Under the pieces are notes generated by a model. The model saw only the letters and a program-made list of their open reading frames with translations. It had not been told where the DNA came from and did no database searches. A stretch of DNA of 64,000 nucleotides, taken from contig NZ_LMDG01000034.1 in assembly GCF_001426265.1 (NCBI RefSeq), positions 358,888-422,887 on the forward strand. Reading direction: 5' to 3'. Every line of letters begins with the position of its first letter. The stretch's first letter is position 1. The translations under genes were made by a program, and so were the position numbers. The stretch comes from Rhizobium sp. Root1220 (GTDB lineage: Bacteria > Pseudomonadota > Alphaproteobacteria > Rhizobiales > Rhizobiaceae). Positions 61,679-64,000 of the stretch are shown here, one piece after another.

Positions 61679-62479
61679 ATGAGTAAGGGAAAAGTGCTTA
61701 TTGTCGGCTCGAATGCCACTCGTATCGAGATTCAGGGCGGCGGCACAGGACCGACCGGCCAATACCTCAACGAGACGGTGGTGCCGGCAATGGCCCTCGT
61801 CGACGCCGGATACGAGGTCGTGCTGGCCACTCCGGCTGGCACCAAGCCGTATATCGATCCTGTGTCGGACGCGGCCCAGCATTTCGACGGCGATGAAGCC
61901 GCCCACAAGCGCGGCCGCGCCTTCTTCGAAGAGAATCCCGGAATGAAGAACGTCCGGACACTGAGATCGGTGATCGAGGAAGGGCTCGATGGCTATGCAG
62001 GCGTATTCGTGCCTGGCGGTCAGGCCCCGGTCGTCGATCTCATGCAGGACGGTGATCTCGGTGAAATCCTGCGCCACTTCCATGCCCGCAAGAAGCCCAC
62101 CGCGTTCCTCTGCCACGGACCGATCGCTTCGCTCGCCGCCTTGCCAAAGGCAAAGGAATATCGGGCTGCCCTGATTGCCGGCGACATGGCGAAGGCATCC
62201 CAACTGGGGGCGGGCTGGCAATATTCGGGATACAAGATGACGGTATTTTCGGCGAGTGAGGAGAAGCCGATCGAAGAGCATGTCCTTCACGGCAAGCTCT
62301 ATTTCAACATGCCGGAAGCCTTGCATATAGCGGGCGGTGACGTCAGCACCACCCCGGTCGATTTCGCGCCACATGTCATCGAGGATCGGGAGTTGATCAC
62401 CGGCCAGAACCCGCGGTCGGATCATCCGCTTGGCGCAAAGTTGGTCGCAGCCCTCAACCGGGCGACCGTGCCGGCTTGA
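61679..62479 (+). CDS. DJ-1/PfpI-family protein (Hsp31-like)
   Basis: A 266-residue class I amidotransferase-like protein. The nucleophile elbow is TAFLCHGPIASLA with Cys145 followed by His146, and VFVPGGQAPVVDLMQD is the oxyanion region. Such proteins hydrolyse methylglyoxal to lactate (glyoxalase III) or act as protective chaperones. GGAGG precedes the ATG. Its place behind an alcohol dehydrogenase and before a former aldehyde dehydrogenase suggests carbonyl detoxification; that is inference. Confidence 0.87.
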   Translation: MSKGKVLIVGSNATRIEIQGGGTGPTGQYLNETVVPAMALVDAGYEVVLATPAGTKPYIDPVSDAAQHFDGDEAAHKRGRAFFEENPGMKNVRTLRSVIEEGLDGYAGVFVPGGQAPVVDLMQDGDLGEILRHFHARKKPTAFLCHGPIASLAALPKAKEYRAALIAGDMAKASQLGAGWQYSGYKMTVFSASEEKPIEEHVLHGKLYFNMPEALHIAGGDVSTTPVDFAPHVIEDRELITGQNPRSDHPLGAKLVAALNRATVPA

Positions 62480-62581
62480 GCGGAGGTGCTATGGAAGGGC
62501 CGCGCGTCCTTTCATAGCACCGCATTGGCGAAATCCCGCCTCGTCCGCTCGTACGAACTGCTTTCCGTCAGGAGCATTGCC

Positions 62582-62881
62582 ATGACCCAATCGCCAGCCA
62601 AGATTACCGCCGTCCTGACCGCACAACCAGGCAAAGGAGCCGATTTGCGGACGCTGCTCGTCGGCATGGCGCCGCATTGCAGGGCGGAACCCGGCAATCT
62701 GCGCTGGGATGTTTGGCGTGACCCGAAACAGACCGATTGCTACGTGCTGGACGAGCTTTACCTGAACGCTGGCGCGGTCGAAGCGCATCGTAAAACACGG
62801 CACTATCAGGACTACCTCGCTCGGATCCCCGAGCTGGCCGACCGGACGGCGTGGGTGCTGGAGGCCGTGGAAGTGGAATGA
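62582..62881 (+). CDS. ABM-domain monooxygenase-like protein
   Basis: A 99-residue protein starting at ATG 62582 behind AGGAG; the frame is open upstream but without signal. ITAVLTAQPGKGADLRTLLV, GNLRWDVWRDPKQTDCYVLD and RKTRHYQDYLARIPEL match the ABM fold. It resembles the ABM gene at 41213 in length and family only. It is in line with the DJ-1-like gene, 102 bases downstream. Confidence 0.85.
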   Translation: MTQSPAKITAVLTAQPGKGADLRTLLVGMAPHCRAEPGNLRWDVWRDPKQTDCYVLDELYLNAGAVEAHRKTRHYQDYLARIPELADRTAWVLEAVEVE

Positions 62882-62939
62882 TCCGCCGTTTGGCGGGCTG
62901 CATTTTGCTGCTGTCATGGCGAGAAATTGGAGGAAGACG

Positions 62940-63333
62940 ATGATCGAGGTCGTGCAAGCCTTCGACCGCGCACATATTGCCGAACTGCCGACAGACGATG
63001 CCGCGGCGCTGGAACGGAAGTTGGCAGCGGCGCAGGCCCGGTTCAGGGACCGGGCCGGCTGGCTGCAGCCGCACCAGCGGATTGCGGTTCTCCGCAAGCT
63101 CGCTGGGCTTGTCGAAAAGAGCCGCGAGGCGTTCGCGATGCTGATCGCGCGTTAAGGTGGAAAACCTATTCGGACGCACTGGTCGAGACGAGTCGGCCAC
63201 GGCAACGCCGCTCTGCTGCGTCCAACTCGTCATGCCTTTTGCCGGCCGCCGCGAGTCGGGACACGGTGTCGGTGGCATTCCGTTTACGGCGGCGGAAATG
63301 ACCGCGGAAAAAATGATCGTCTTCAAACGGTAA
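62940..63333 (+). pseudogene. internally deleted aldehyde dehydrogenase
   Basis: An ATG (62940) with GGAGGAAG upstream starts 71 codons that match the N terminus of aldehyde dehydrogenases (RAGWLQPHQRIAVLRKLAGL then VEKSREAFAMLIAR). A TAA then stands where Glu is expected, the following GGKP and SDALVETSR are separated by a one-base deletion, and the normal C-terminal end appears in a third frame from 63232: MPFAGRRESGHGVGGIPFTA through AEKMIVFKR to a TAA at 63333. About 350 residues of the middle, including the catalytic Cys and NAD sites, are missing. The enzyme cannot be functional. Confidence 0.88.
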
Positions 63334-63748
63334 AGTCGGCCGCATCCTGGGATGGGCGCTTTCGTCCGGCCGGCCTCGGAATGCATCATTCCGCCTTCCT
63401 AGCCGGATGAATACCGGAGAAGCACGCTCTCCTTCCAGGCGATATTCGGACATCCACTTTCTCCGATTTTGGTCAGGGCCCCAGCGGAGCAAAGCTGAAC
63501 GCCTAATAGGACGGTGCGAAGGGTTCCTTGAGAATCTACGGCAGCAGCCTCAGCAGGGCTCCGCGCGAGCAGGTCCAAGACCTGCACCTGGGATCATCGG
63601 CCTATTTTCGCTGCCGGCCGGCTGCGTCCGCTGGTCTTAGGATTGTTGTTGACCTTGCATGGGTTGCTGAAAGAGATACGTTGCGCATACCTGTCAGCGC
63701 ATTGGTGCGATTGCCCGAACTACCGTTTCCGGCGAAAGGAAGTCTTTG
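63334..63748. other. intergenic region before the MFS gene
   Basis: About 415 bases after the aldehyde dehydrogenase remnant. It holds the palindrome CGGAATG-CAT-CATTCCG (63377-63393). Open frames on either strand look non-coding. The promoter of the MFS transporter is expected here. Confidence 0.4.
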
Positions 63749-64000
63749 GTGAAAGGAACTGACTTCGCCGAGTTCAGGAACGGCTGGCAGATAGTTCTGG
63801 CTGCCCTTCTTGGAACGGCTTTGGGCCTGCCTGCCATTCCGTTCTACACGATCGGCGTCTTCGCGCCGATCTTCGCGAAAGAATTCGGCTGGTCGTTCAC
63901 TGCAATTTTTGGCGGCCTGTCGTTGTTGGCCGGTTCAGTGCTGATTATAGGGCCATTTTTCGGGACGTTGGTCGATAAGTTCGGCGCGCGCTTGGTGGCA
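63749..64000 (+). CDS. MFS transporter, 3' end outside window
   Basis: The first 84 codons of a major facilitator superfamily transporter, running off the window. The start is a GTG at 63749 with AGGAAG upstream. WQIVLAALLGTALGLPAIPF and YTIGVFAPIFAKEFGWSFTA form the first span and loop, and GPFFGTLVDKFGARL is the MFS motif A region between spans 2 and 3. Substrate cannot be judged from this part. Confidence 0.85.
   Translation, partial: MKGTDFAEFRNGWQIVLAALLGTALGLPAIPFYTIGVFAPIFAKEFGWSFTAIFGGLSLLAGSVLIIGPFFGTLVDKFGARLVA

Noticed and set aside
61175..62425. 416-codon minus-strand frame
   Set aside because: Antisense to the alcohol dehydrogenase and DJ-1-like genes, which have clear motifs and ribosome-binding sites.
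62927..63301. 124-codon plus-strand frame
   Set aside because: It is out of frame with the aldehyde dehydrogenase N terminus over most of its length and only crosses the correct frame briefly.

Overview
The window is high-G+C DNA from an alphaproteobacterium, most likely a member of the Rhizobiaceae (Sinorhizobium/Ensifer/Rhizobium type). The main reason is the protocatechuate locus: a LysR regulator (pcaQ) divergent from pcaDCHGB, followed by a five-gene ABC transporter that matches the order of the Sinorhizobium meliloti pcaMNVWX uptake system, with pobA and an AraC-type pobR beside it. The mixture of catabolic, transport and stress genes, without ribosomal or tRNA genes, suggests an accessory chromosomal region or a megaplasmid. 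This taxonomic reading is inference; no marker gene was available.

Layout. 1-5.9 kb: 3' part of an MltF-like lytic transglycosylase, a multi-span membrane protein, an AraC-type regulator with a small translationally coupled leader ORF, an AI-2E/PerM-family permease and a DUF1269 protein. 6.1-12.1 kb: an RND efflux pump (permease plus lipoprotein adaptor) and a lipoprotein alpha/beta hydrolase. 12.2-17.7 kb: a seven-gene Mrp/MBH-like cation/proton antiporter operon with an unusual double MrpD fusion. 18.1-25.5 kb: a beta-helix membrane protein, an SLC13-type permease, an AbgT transporter with an M20 peptidase, and a glycine-zipper lipoprotein. 25.8-37.4 kb: the complete 4-hydroxybenzoate to beta-ketoadipate-enol-lactone pathway with its importer. 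37.5-40.2 kb: a bufferin-type RiPP operon (DUF2282 precursor, MNIO enzyme, HvfC/BufC-like partner, DoxX protein). 40.3-43.3 kb: a TetR regulator, an ABM monooxygenase and two glutathione-transferase-family genes. 43.8-48.1 kb: a four-gene co-directional set of an adenylate cyclase/TPR protein, a HExxH metalloprotease and two unrecognised proteins. 48.5-57.5 kb: a CBS-BON protein, phosphoketolase, and a GH94/GH144-like pair probably acting on beta-1,2-glucan. 57.5-64 kb: a broken Nudix gene, ilvD, and an apparent redox/detoxification operon (GlcG-like, zinc alcohol dehydrogenase, DJ-1/PfpI, ABM) ending in an internally deleted aldehyde dehydrogenase pseudogene, then the start of an MFS transporter.

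How it fits together: PobA converts 4-hydroxybenzoate to protocatechuate, PcaHG opens the ring, and PcaB, PcaC and PcaD carry the product to beta-ketoadipate; PcaMNVWX would import protocatechuate. A clear inverted repeat matching the PcaQ operator pattern sits between pcaQ and pcaD. Later steps (pcaIJ, pcaF) are not in the window. The least understood parts are the metalloprotease cassette, the double-MrpD antiporter, the beta-helix membrane protein, and a 45-bp element found in two near-identical layouts 15 kb apart. No insertion sequence, CRISPR array, rRNA or tRNA gene was recognised.
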